NCBI RefSeq assembly: GCF_037381185.1
Contig: NZ_JARRQY010000006.1
Coordinates: forward strand, 58,500-122,499
Direction of reading: 5' to 3'
From: Acidihalobacter_A sp037381185
Lineage (GTDB): Bacteria > Pseudomonadota > Gammaproteobacteria > DSM-5130 > Acidihalobacteraceae
DNA: 64,000 bases
In this document: positions 36,643 through 44,446 of the stretch, piece after piece
How positions within the stretch are numbered: position 1 is the first letter of the stretch
Layout: each line of letters starts with the position of its first letter
Program-made: the position numbers and the translations under genes
The notes under the pieces: model-generated
The model's database searches: none
Seen by the model: only the letters and a program-made list of their open reading frames with translations
Told to the model about the DNA's origin: nothing

Positions 36643-37779
36643 ATGGATGATCGTCATAACAAGCAGGGCCGCCGTCAATTTCTGAAGCTTGGTGCGGGTG
36701 CCGTCGGCGCCGGCGTGGCTTCGATGTTCGTACCCGGCCTGGCCAATAACGCATTCGCCGCCACGCACCCGATGGACCAGGCCCTGATCGCCGCGGCCAA
36801 GAAGGACGGCGGCCTGAACACCATCGCGCTGCCGCCGGATTGGGCCAACTACCGCAAGATGATCAGTGAATTCGAGCGTCTGTATGGCATCCGTATTCAC
36901 AATGCCTCGCCGGACGCCAGCTCGGCCCAGGAACTGCAGGCCATCCGTTCGCTCAAGGGTCAGCGCCGCGGTCCCGACGTCGTCGACGTCGGTCCCTCGT
37001 TCGCGCTGATCGGCGCTGCCGAAGGCTTGTTCCAGCCCTACAAGGTCAGCACCTGGAGCAGCATCCCGGACAACATGAAGGACGCCGGCGGCATGTGGTA
37101 CGGCGACTACTTCGGTGTCGAGTCCTTCGGCGTCAATCGCTCGGTGGTCAAGAACGCCCCGATGACCTGGAACGACCTGCTCAAGTCCGAGTACAAGGGA
37201 ATGGTCACCCTGAACGGCAGCCCGCTGGGCGCCGGCGCCGCTTTCGGTGCCGTCTTCGCCGCAGCGATGGCCAACGGCGGCTCGCTGGACGATATCGGTC
37301 CGGGCATCGAGTTCTTCGCCAAGCTGGCCAAGGCGGGCAATTTCAACCCGTCCGATGCGACTTCCGCCAGCCTGGTTTCCGGCCAGACTCCGATCGTCGT
37401 CAACTGGGATTACCTCAACCTTGCCCAGGCCAACAAGAACAAGGGCATGGTGCAGATCGACGTCCTGATCCCCGAAGGCGCCGCGCCTTACGGTGGGTAC
37501 TACTGCCAGGCCATCAGCAAGTACGCGCCCAACCTCAAGGCTGCCCAGCTGTGGGAAGAGTTCGTGTACTCCGACGCCGGCCAGCTGATCTACCTGGAAG
37601 GCTACGCCCATCCGGCGCGCTTCTCCGACATGGTCAGCCGCGGTGTCGTGCCCGAAAAAATGCTCAAGGAGCTGCCCCCTGCCGCGCCCTATAAGCACGT
37701 CCAGTTCCCGAACAAGGCACAGACCGAAAAGGCGCAGAACCTGCTCAAGACCGAATGGACCAAGATGGTTAAGGTCTAA
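36643..37779 (+). CDS. ABC transporter substrate-binding protein, importer IV
   Basis: This is a 378-residue periplasmic protein. The ATG at 36643 follows AGGGGA at a spacing of about 7 nt and starts a Tat signal containing GRRQFLKLGAGAVGAG, with cleavage near AFA-AT. Mature landmarks are PPDWANYRKMISEFERLYG, GPDVVDVGPSFAL and YCQAISKYAPNLKAAQLWEE. It resembles polyamine/phosphonate-type (PhnS-like) family 1 binding proteins. It is the first gene of a five-gene operon ending in a phosphodiesterase, with a Pho box upstream, which suggests an organophosphorus ligand. Confidence 0.85.
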   Translation: MDDRHNKQGRRQFLKLGAGAVGAGVASMFVPGLANNAFAATHPMDQALIAAAKKDGGLNTIALPPDWANYRKMISEFERLYGIRIHNASPDASSAQELQAIRSLKGQRRGPDVVDVGPSFALIGAAEGLFQPYKVSTWSSIPDNMKDAGGMWYGDYFGVESFGVNRSVVKNAPMTWNDLLKSEYKGMVTLNGSPLGAGAAFGAVFAAAMANGGSLDDIGPGIEFFAKLAKAGNFNPSDATSASLVSGQTPIVVNWDYLNLAQANKNKGMVQIDVLIPEGAAPYGGYYCQAISKYAPNLKAAQLWEEFVYSDAGQLIYLEGYAHPARFSDMVSRGVVPEKMLKELPPAAPYKHVQFPNKAQTEKAQNLLKTEWTKMVKV

Positions 37780-37781
37780 TA

Positions 37782-38672
37782 ATGTCGACAGTTGTTCGTA
37801 GCACCCCGGCCGGAGCTCGTCTCCGGTCGGGCACCAAACTGCTGACGCTGATATTCATCGGTCCGTTCCTGCTTTACATGCTGGCGTTCCTGATACTGCC
37901 GGCGTTGCGGCTGTTCGACCAGGCGTTTTCGGGTGAGCACGGCTTCACGCTGAAATACATTGCCCAGCTCGGCCAGGAACAAACCGTCAAGGCCTTCGTG
38001 AATTCCGTCGTTCTGTCGTCGGTTTCCTCGCTTGTCGGCCTTGTGGTGGGTGGCATCGTCGCCTACCTGATCCTGCGTCCCGGCGCGCCGCGCGGTCTGC
38101 GTTCGATGGTGACCTCGTTCAGTGCGGTGGCCGCCAACTTCGCCGGTGTGCCGCTGGCATTCGCCTTCGTTTCCACCTTGGGCAGCCTCGGCATGGTCAC
38201 GGTGTGGCTCAAGTCGTTGGGCGTCAATCTGTACGCCAGCGGATTCAGCCTGTATTCGGTGACCGGCCTGGTCATCGTCTATGCGTATTTCCAGATTCCG
38301 CTGATGGTCATCGTGATCGCGCCTGCGATCGAAGGCCTGCGGCGCGAATGGCGCGAAGCGGCGGAAAACCTCGGCGCGAGCAGCTGGACTTACTGGCGCC
38401 ATGTGGGCCTGCCCATTCTGCTGCCTTCGCTATTGTCCTCATACATCCTGCTGTTCGGCAATGCGTTCGCAGCCTACGCCACGCCGTATGCCCTGACGTC
38501 CGGTATTCTCGCCCTGGTGCCGGTCGAGATCAGCAACGTGCTGTCCGGCAACGTGATGCTCTCGCCGCAGACCGGCGCGGCGCTGTCGTTGGGCATGATC
38601 GGAGTAATGGTGGTAATCATGCTCATCTACGTGGTCGCCGCGCGCCGTGCCAGCAGGTGGACACGCCAATGA
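37782..38672 (+). CDS. ABC transporter permease, importer IV
   Basis: This 296-residue PotB/PhnU-type permease has six membrane segments; the first covers about residues 25-45 (LTLIFIGPFLLYMLAFLILP). The coupling segment EAAENLGASSWTYWRHVGLP is followed by ILLPSLLSSYILLFGNAFAA. It begins 2 nt after the binding-protein stop, without the hairpin seen in the other importers, and overlaps the next permease gene (ATGA). Confidence 0.88.
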   Translation: MSTVVRSTPAGARLRSGTKLLTLIFIGPFLLYMLAFLILPALRLFDQAFSGEHGFTLKYIAQLGQEQTVKAFVNSVVLSSVSSLVGLVVGGIVAYLILRPGAPRGLRSMVTSFSAVAANFAGVPLAFAFVSTLGSLGMVTVWLKSLGVNLYASGFSLYSVTGLVIVYAYFQIPLMVIVIAPAIEGLRREWREAAENLGASSWTYWRHVGLPILLPSLLSSYILLFGNAFAAYATPYALTSGILALVPVEISNVLSGNVMLSPQTGAALSLGMIGVMVVIMLIYVVAARRASRWTRQ

Positions 38673-39448
38673 GTACACAACAACGTGGTTCGTGGAGCGG
38701 GCTGGCCGTGTTGGCCCTGGTCGGCCTTTACTTCGTGGTGCCATTGCTAGCCACGGGCATTTTCAGCTTCTGGGAAGGCGGCGACCGTTACGGCCTGCGC
38801 GCCTACATCAGTCTGGTGCATCAACGCGATCTCTGGGATAGCCTGTGGATGTCGCTACATTTGGCGCTTGAGACCATCGCCGTGACCCTGGTCATCCTGT
38901 TGCCGGCAGTATTCTGGATGCACCTCAAGGCCAAGTCCTTCAAGCCGCTGTTCGATTTTCTGTCGGTGATGCCGTTCGTCGTGCCGCCGATCGCGCTGGT
39001 GGCCGGCCTGACCGCACTCTACACCGGTCCGTCCTGGTTCGTCGGCACCTCCAACTTCCTGGTCGTGCCTTATGTGATCCTGGCGTTGCCATACACCTAC
39101 CGCGCACTCGACGTCGGCATGCGTGCGCTGGATCTGAAGACGCTGACCGAAGCCTCGCAGAGCCTGGGGGCAGGGTGGGGCACACTGATCCTGCGCGTGC
39201 TGGTGCCCAATCTGACCAGTGCGCTCGCCGGCGCAGCCTTGCTCACGATCGCCATCGTGATGGGCGAGTTCACCTTTGCGAACGTACTGCTGTTCAATAC
39301 TTTCGCGGTCTACATCAATTACGTCGGTCAAACCTCCGCCACCGAAGCGGCTGCGCTGACGCTGCTCAGTTTCCTGATTACCTGGCTGGCCATGCTCGGC
39401 GTGCTGTTGACCGGCCGCGGACAAGTTCAGCTCGGGGGAGCCCGTTAA
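38669..39448 (+). CDS. ABC transporter permease, importer IV
   Basis: This is the second channel subunit, of PotC/PhnV type: 259 residues from the ATG at 38669 that overlaps the preceding stop. It has six membrane segments beginning LAVLALVGLYFVVPLLATG. The coupling segment is EASQSLGAGWGTLILRVLVP, followed by NLTSALAGAALLTIAIVMGE. The start is fixed by the ATGA overlap. Confidence 0.88.
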   Translation: MSTQQRGSWSGLAVLALVGLYFVVPLLATGIFSFWEGGDRYGLRAYISLVHQRDLWDSLWMSLHLALETIAVTLVILLPAVFWMHLKAKSFKPLFDFLSVMPFVVPPIALVAGLTALYTGPSWFVGTSNFLVVPYVILALPYTYRALDVGMRALDLKTLTEASQSLGAGWGTLILRVLVPNLTSALAGAALLTIAIVMGEFTFANVLLFNTFAVYINYVGQTSATEAAALTLLSFLITWLAMLGVLLTGRGQVQLGGAR

Positions 39449-39451
39449 AAC

Positions 39452-40522
39452 ATGTCGTATCTATCGATCGAAAACGTGGCCAAGCAGTACGACGGCCGCA
39501 CCGTACTCAACGATATCTCGCTGGAGCTGCCGCCTGGTGAGTTCCTGTCGCTGCTGGGCCCCTCCGGTTGCGGCAAGACCACGCTGCTGCGCATCCTGGC
39601 CGGCTTCGAGCATGCGGACAAGGGGCGAGTGCTGCTCGGCGACCGCGACATCAGCGGCCTGTCCGCCAACCAACGCAACATGGGCATGGTGTTCCAGGCC
39701 TACAGCCTGTTCCCGAACATGACGGCCGCCGACAACGTGCGCTTCGGTCTGCGCGTGCGCAAGGTCGACGCCGCCGAACAGCGCCGGCGGGTCGACGAGA
39801 TGCTGGATCTGGTCGGACTGGCCGAGCACGCCGACAAGTATCCGCATCAGCTTTCCGGCGGCCAGCAACAGCGTGTTGCCCTGGCCAGGGCTCTGGCGAT
39901 CCAGCCCACGCTGCTGCTGCTCGATGAGCCGCTGTCGGCGCTCGACGCCAAGGTTCGAGTGCAGCTGCGGGACGAGATCCGCCGCATCCAGGGCGAAACC
40001 GGCATCACCACTGTGTTCGTCACGCATGACCAGGAAGAGGCGTTGTCGATTTCCGACCGCGTGGCGGTGATGTACGGGGGCGATCTGGTACAGATCGGTG
40101 AACCTGCCGAGATCTACCAGGAACCGGCGCATAGCTTCGTCGCCCAGTTCATCGGCGTCTCCAGCGTGCTTTCCGGCCAGGTGGTCGATGCAGACGAGGG
40201 AGTTATCGCGATCAACGACATGAAACTTCACGCCGAGCGGGCGCGTGGTTTCGGGAACAACGAGAATGTGAAGGTCTTTCTGCGTCCCGAACACGTGCGG
40301 CTGGGCGCGTTGAACGGTTCCGGCCTGCCTCCGGACACACTTCCCGGAACGGTGTGCGAACGCGTCTTTCTCGGCGCGACAACCCGTCTGACCATCGGCC
40401 TGGATGCAGGCGAACAGGTACTCGCCGACGTTCCCACTTCCGATGCTTCCGAACTCGGTATCGGCTGCCGAGTGCATGCGGGCTGGGATTTCGACCACGC
40501 GCGCGTGCTGGCCGACCGATAA
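39452..40522 (+). CDS. ABC transporter ATP-binding protein, importer IV
   Basis: This is a PotA/FbpC-type ATPase of 356 residues. Walker A is GPSGCGKTTLLRILAG, signature LSGGQQQRVALARAL, Walker B TLLLLDEPLSALD, switch THDQEEAL, then a TOBE domain (about 240-356) with VFLRPEHVRLG. It starts 3 nt after the permease stop and ends 3 nt before the phosphodiesterase gene, so all five genes are tightly linked. Confidence 0.9.
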   Translation: MSYLSIENVAKQYDGRTVLNDISLELPPGEFLSLLGPSGCGKTTLLRILAGFEHADKGRVLLGDRDISGLSANQRNMGMVFQAYSLFPNMTAADNVRFGLRVRKVDAAEQRRRVDEMLDLVGLAEHADKYPHQLSGGQQQRVALARALAIQPTLLLLDEPLSALDAKVRVQLRDEIRRIQGETGITTVFVTHDQEEALSISDRVAVMYGGDLVQIGEPAEIYQEPAHSFVAQFIGVSSVLSGQVVDADEGVIAINDMKLHAERARGFGNNENVKVFLRPEHVRLGALNGSGLPPDTLPGTVCERVFLGATTRLTIGLDAGEQVLADVPTSDASELGIGCRVHAGWDFDHARVLADR

Positions 40523-40525
40523 ACG

Positions 40526-41347
40526 ATGAAGATCATACATTTGACCGACACCCACCTGGTTCCGCCCGGGCGGGTGCTCTACGGGCTGGACACCGCGGCG
40601 CGTCTGGCCGCCGCGATCAACCATATTCAGCAGCAGCACGCCGATGCAGACGCTTGCATCATCACCGGCGATCTGGCGCACCGCGGCGAAGAGGAAGCCT
40701 ACGTGCAGCTGCGCGAGCTGTTGCAGCCCCTGTCTATGCCGGTACTGCCGCTGATCGGCAATCACGACCATCGCGAGCGCTTCTGTGCCGCATTCCCGCA
40801 GGTGCCACGCGATGCGAATGGTTTCGTGCAGTGGGTGCGGGACTGTGACGATGGCCGTCTGGTGCTGCTCGACACGGTGATGCGCGGCGACGAGGCGGGC
40901 CATCCTGCCGCCGGCTATTTCGGCGGCGGCCGTGTAGAATGGCTGCGCGAGAGACTCGATGAGGCTGGCGACCGTCCGGTCTATCTGTTCATGCACCATC
41001 CGCCTTTCGGTGTGCGAGTGCGGTCTTTCGACGACATCAATCTGGCGGCACCCGACGCAATCGCCTTCAGTGAAGTATTGCGGGGACGCAGCAACATACG
41101 GCATCTGTTCTTCGGCCACATTCACCGCACCATCTTCGGCAGTTGGCGGGGTATCCCGTTTTCCACGCTGCCGGCCACGGCGCATCAGTCGATGCTCGAC
41201 TTCGTTGCGCTGGATGACTATTTCACTCACGAACCTCCCGCCTACGGTGTGGTTCTGCTCGACGACGAGCAGGTCACCGTCCACACGGAGAACTATCTGC
41301 ATCGCGGTCCCGTCTACCATCCGGATGGGCGCTGTCTGAGCTACTAG
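40526..41347 (+). CDS. GpdQ/CpdA-type metallophosphodiesterase
   Basis: This is a cytoplasmic binuclear-metal phosphoesterase of 273 residues. Metal-ligand motifs are LTDTHL (D-x-H), ITGDLAHRG (GD), GNHDH, MHHPP and GHIH, with the family run STLPATAHQ near residue 215. Length and motif spacing fit GpdQ glycerophosphodiesterases and class III cAMP phosphodiesterases. As the last gene of importer IV, under a Pho box, it most likely hydrolyses the imported phosphodiester to release an alcohol and a phosphomonoester. Cyclic-nucleotide hydrolysis (CpdA-like) cannot be excluded. Confidence 0.82.
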   Translation: MKIIHLTDTHLVPPGRVLYGLDTAARLAAAINHIQQQHADADACIITGDLAHRGEEEAYVQLRELLQPLSMPVLPLIGNHDHRERFCAAFPQVPRDANGFVQWVRDCDDGRLVLLDTVMRGDEAGHPAAGYFGGGRVEWLRERLDEAGDRPVYLFMHHPPFGVRVRSFDDINLAAPDAIAFSEVLRGRSNIRHLFFGHIHRTIFGSWRGIPFSTLPATAHQSMLDFVALDDYFTHEPPAYGVVLLDDEQVTVHTENYLHRGPVYHPDGRCLSY

Positions 41348-41552
41348 CGGCTACAAGGCTTGCTCCGCGGATGATGCTGAGGCGCTTCGGCATGGACGAC
41401 CCACATGAAGCGAGGGGCGATGGTTCGGCTCCGTCCGAATCGGTGACGCGTCCGAAAACGCCCCAAAACCCAGCGACGGCGTGTCCGTGTCGTCGTGACT
41501 CCACGCTTGTCGGTCCGGAATCCAACTGCTCAGGTATCCTGCCCCGTCGAAT

Positions 41553-41581
41553 GGGGACAGCTGTCCCCAGTGACGTATAAT
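41553..41581 (+). promoter_or_regulatory. folE promoter with embedded perfect palindrome
   Basis: GGGGACAGCTGTCCCC (41553-41568) is a perfect 16-bp palindrome. It contains a -35-like GGGACA (41554-41559), and a perfect -10 TATAAT follows at 41576-41581 after 16 bp. A regulator bound to the palindrome would cover the -35 element. The site is 43 bp before folE in the 277-bp gap after the phosphodiesterase gene; I see nothing else in that gap. Confidence 0.65.
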
Positions 41582-41624
41582 CCCCGCACCGTTTCTGCAC
41601 CACAGCCGTCCTCCGGAGAAAGCC

Positions 41625-42182
41625 ATGGATATCGAACAACTGGAAACGCACTATCGCGAGATCATCCGTAGCACCGGTGAGGAACTGGAACGGGATGGGC
41701 TTCGTGATACGCCATTACGCGCGGCCAAGGCGTTCCAGTTCCTGACTCGGGGTTACAACCAGACGCTAGACGAGGTCGTCAACGACGCATTGTTCGAATC
41801 CGAGATGGACGAAATGGTGCTGGTGCGCGATATCGAGCTGTACTCGATGTGCGAGCATCACATGCTGCCGTTCATCGGCAAGGCCCATGTGGCATATCTG
41901 CCTGACGGCAAGGTGCTGGGACTGTCCAAGATCGCTCGCATCGTGGACATGTATGCACGGCGCCTGCAGATCCAGGAGGACTTGACCCGCCAGGTTGCCG
42001 ACGCGGTGCTCGAAGTGACGGGGGCCAAAGGCGTGGGGGTGATCGTCGAAGCCCGGCATCTGTGCATGATGATGCGTGGTGTCGAGAAGCAGAACTCCTG
42101 CATGACGACTTCCGTGATGCTCGGATATTTCCGCAGCAACCCCGATACCCGGGCCGAGTTCTTGAGGCTCGTGCGGGGCTAG
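41625..42182 (+). CDS. folE: GTP cyclohydrolase I
   Basis: FolE converts GTP to 7,8-dihydroneopterin triphosphate for folate, and in many bacteria for queuosine precursors. The 185-residue protein has the zinc and active-site motifs YSMCEHHMLPFIGKAHVAY and LCMMMRGVEKQ, with the invariant Cys and His residues present, and the typical C terminus TRAEFLRLVRG. GGAGAA (41615-41620) is the Shine-Dalgarno. The stop is directly adjacent to the GTG start of the next gene. Confidence 0.95.
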   Translation: MDIEQLETHYREIIRSTGEELERDGLRDTPLRAAKAFQFLTRGYNQTLDEVVNDALFESEMDEMVLVRDIELYSMCEHHMLPFIGKAHVAYLPDGKVLGLSKIARIVDMYARRLQIQEDLTRQVADAVLEVTGAKGVGVIVEARHLCMMMRGVEKQNSCMTTSVMLGYFRSNPDTRAEFLRLVRG

Positions 42183-43178
42183 GTGCGAGCATTCATGACT
42201 GCGCCGAACGCATCCGGCGTTACCCGGCAGCGGATGGATGCCGAACGCGTTCCGGTCGGCATCAGCAGCTGTCTGCTCGGCGAGTCGGTCCGTTTCGACG
42301 GCAACCACAAGCGTAATTCCTATATCTGCGATGTTCTGGGAGAGTGGTTCGAATGGGTGCCGCAGTGCCCCGAGACCGCGATCGGGCTGAGCGTGCCGCG
42401 CGAGCCCATTCACCTGCGCCGTATCGACGGAGGCATCCGCGTCGTCGGCGTGCGCACCCCCGAACTCGACGTTACCGATGCACTCGCCGCGTATGCCGGG
42501 CGCTTCGCGGAGACGCACGCGGAACTCGACGGTTACATCCTCAAGAAGGACTCGCCGAGTTGCGGTCTCGAACGGGTGCGGGTCTACGATGCCGCTGGGG
42601 CGAATGCCACGCGGAGCGGAGTCGGCGGCTTCGCTGCGGAGCTTCGGCGGCGGTTTCCGCAGCTACCCATGGAGGAAGAGGGGCGCCTGGGCGACCCGAG
42701 GCTGCGCGAGAACTTCGTGCAGCGTGTGTTCGTCCATCACCGCTGGCGACGTCTGCTGCGTGAAGGTCTTACTCCCGGGACTCTGGTGGACTTCCACTCC
42801 TCCCACAAGCTGCTGCTCATGGCGCACGATCCCGGCGCCTATCGCCGACTGGGCCGCGTGGTTGCGCGGGCCGGGGCTTCGGAGACTTCGGTCGACGAAT
42901 ATTTCCCGGCACTCATGAACGCTCTTTCCACGCCGGCGACCTGCGGCCGCCACGCCAACGTCCTGCAGCATATTGCGGGGTATTTCCGCGAGGTTCTCGA
43001 CGCGGCCGATCGCGCCGAGTTGGCCGAGCTGATCGAGGCCTATCGAATCGGCCTGGTGCCCTTGGTCGTGCCGATCACGCTGCTCAACCATCATCTGCGC
43101 CGGCATCCACAACCCTATGTGCAGCGGCAGGTCTATCTCGACCCGTATCCTCCGGAATTCAAGCTGAGGAATGTGTGA
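42183..43178 (+). CDS. DUF523 (TudS-like) - DUF1722 fusion protein
   Basis: This is a 331-residue two-domain protein. The N-terminal DUF523 domain (about 20-165) has cysteines in SSCLLGESVRFDGNHKR, PQCPE and SPSCGLERVRVYD. DUF523 includes TudS, a [4Fe-4S] thiouracil desulfurase, and these Cys fit cluster ligation. The C-terminal DUF1722/YbgA domain (about 185-320) has FVHHRWRRLL and DFHSSHKLLLMAHDPGAY. The physiological role of the fusion is unknown; thio-nucleobase detoxification or salvage is an inference. Start is GTG at 42183 or ATG at 42195. It is coupled to folE. Confidence 0.82.
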   Translation: MRAFMTAPNASGVTRQRMDAERVPVGISSCLLGESVRFDGNHKRNSYICDVLGEWFEWVPQCPETAIGLSVPREPIHLRRIDGGIRVVGVRTPELDVTDALAAYAGRFAETHAELDGYILKKDSPSCGLERVRVYDAAGANATRSGVGGFAAELRRRFPQLPMEEEGRLGDPRLRENFVQRVFVHHRWRRLLREGLTPGTLVDFHSSHKLLLMAHDPGAYRRLGRVVARAGASETSVDEYFPALMNALSTPATCGRHANVLQHIAGYFREVLDAADRAELAELIEAYRIGLVPLVVPITLLNHHLRRHPQPYVQRQVYLDPYPPEFKLRNV

Positions 43179-43227
43179 CCGGGGCCTGATGGCTCGATCA
43201 GAGCTATGAGGCGGTTTCCCCAGAACC

Positions 43228-43959
43228 TTAATCCAGGTCGTTCAGATAGAAGAAGTGTGCCGTATCGCAGCGGCTCACACGCCACTCCACGGGTTGGCGC
43301 TCTATGTTGAGCGCAACACGGTCGATCTCCAGCAGGGGAGAACCCGCCGGCACGTCCAGCAGCCGCGACTCCTCCTCTCCCGCCGCTACAGCACGGAGCT
43401 GCTCCTTGGCCCGTACGACGATGACCCCGTAGCGGGTTTCATACATGTCGTACAGCGTGTTGGTGACTTCCTCCGGCGTGCAGCGCTGCAGTTCGGGGAA
43501 CAGCGAGGTCGGTACGCTGATGCGCTCGCAGATGACGGGGCGGCCATTCATCTGCCGCACCCGCGAGATCCGGGTTACCGACATGCCTGCCTCCAGCCCC
43601 AAAGCTGCGCGCTCGCTCTGCGTGGCTCTCCCGGCGCTGCATTCCAGTACACGGCTTTCTGGAAGCTGTCGCTCGCCGTTTTCTCCCACCAGATGGAAGA
43701 ACTGGAACAGGGACCGATTGGCGCTGTGCTTGGCCGCGAAAGTGCCCTTGCCCTGACGCCGTACGACCAGCCGTTCGGCTTCCATTTCGTTCAGCGCCTT
43801 GCGCAAGGTGCCCTGGCTGACGCCGTATTCATTGGCCAGCGCGATCTCGCTGGGCAGGGCATCGCCCGGTTTCCACTCCCGCGCGGCCAGACGTCTGATG
43901 AGCAATTCCTTTATCTGACTGTATAGCGGACGGAAATTCGGTCCTGCTGCCTCTTGCAT
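43228..43959 (-). CDS. GntR-family regulator with UTRA domain (HutC subfamily)
   Basis: The protein is 243 residues from the ATG at 43959, which has GAGTGAG upstream; an ATG at 43986 is the alternative. The N-terminal winged helix (about 8-75) has PLYSQIKELLIRRLAAREWK, LPSEIALANEYGVSQGTLRK and RRQGKGTFAA. The UTRA effector domain spans about 90-240. It is divergent from the suyA-like operon, and a perfect palindrome lies in the intergenic promoter region, so it is probably the local repressor relieved by sulfolactate or a related acid. Confidence 0.87.
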   Translation of the reverse strand: MQEAAGPNFRPLYSQIKELLIRRLAAREWKPGDALPSEIALANEYGVSQGTLRKALNEMEAERLVVRRQGKGTFAAKHSANRSLFQFFHLVGENGERQLPESRVLECSAGRATQSERAALGLEAGMSVTRISRVRQMNGRPVICERISVPTSLFPELQRCTPEEVTNTLYDMYETRYGVIVVRAKEQLRAVAAGEEESRLLDVPAGSPLLEIDRVALNIERQPVEWRVSRCDTAHFFYLNDLD

Positions 43960-44100
43960 GATTCTCACTCTTTTCGAATTGGGCATTTGCCGATAGTGCG
44001 CATGTTCGCGGGACTCCGTGCGGCCTGACGCTAATCTGCACTTTCGTCGAGGTCATTTTACCCCTTGACGATGATGATAGCCTAGTCTACTTTAAATTAC

Positions 44101-44114
44101 GTCTTATATAAGAC
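44101..44114. promoter_or_regulatory. Palindromic operator in the suyA promoter region
   Basis: GTCTTATATAAGAC is a perfect 14-bp palindrome in an AT-rich island. Two promoter readings are possible: TTGACG (44065-44070)-17 bp-TACTTT (44088-44093), placing the palindrome at the start site, or TTTAAA (44091-44096)-19 bp-TATGAT (44116-44121), placing it in the spacer. Both would be blocked by a bound GntR dimer. Confidence 0.6.
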
Positions 44115-44159
44115 ATATGATATAACTCACATGGGCAGCATGATTTCCAAGGAGTAGGC

Positions 44160-44444
44160 ATGACGACCCACTTTCTGGTTCACAACAAGGTAGACAAGGT
44201 AGGCGTTGTCGTTGTGGAAGACATCAAGGCCGGTGAAGAGCTGACCGGATGGCTTCTGGAAGACGACAGCACCATTCGACTGGAGGCGAAGGACGACATT
44301 CGTCTTGGCCACAAGATCGCACTGGCCGACATCGCGAACGGCGATACGATCATGGAGTACGAGCACGACATCGGCCGCGCAGTGGCCGACATCGGGCAGG
44401 GGCATCACGTGCACGTACACAACATCAAGACGAAGCGGTGGTAA
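44160..44444 (+). CDS. suyA: Sulfolactate sulfo-lyase small subunit (SuyA-like; UxaA N-terminal/SAF type)
   Basis: This 94-residue SAF-domain protein is homologous to the N-terminal part of altronate/galactarate dehydratases, here as a separate small subunit. The C-terminal run HDIGRAVADIGQGHHVHVHN is the conserved SAF segment. AAGGAG (44149-44154) precedes the ATG by 5 nt. With the large subunit 2 nt downstream it should form (2R)-sulfolactate sulfo-lyase, releasing sulfite and pyruvate. A sugar-acid dehydratase is the alternative; two sulfolactate-dehydrogenase-like genes downstream favour SuyA. Confidence 0.75.
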   Translation: MTTHFLVHNKVDKVGVVVVEDIKAGEELTGWLLEDDSTIRLEAKDDIRLGHKIALADIANGDTIMEYEHDIGRAVADIGQGHHVHVHNIKTKRW

Positions 44445-44446
44445 CG

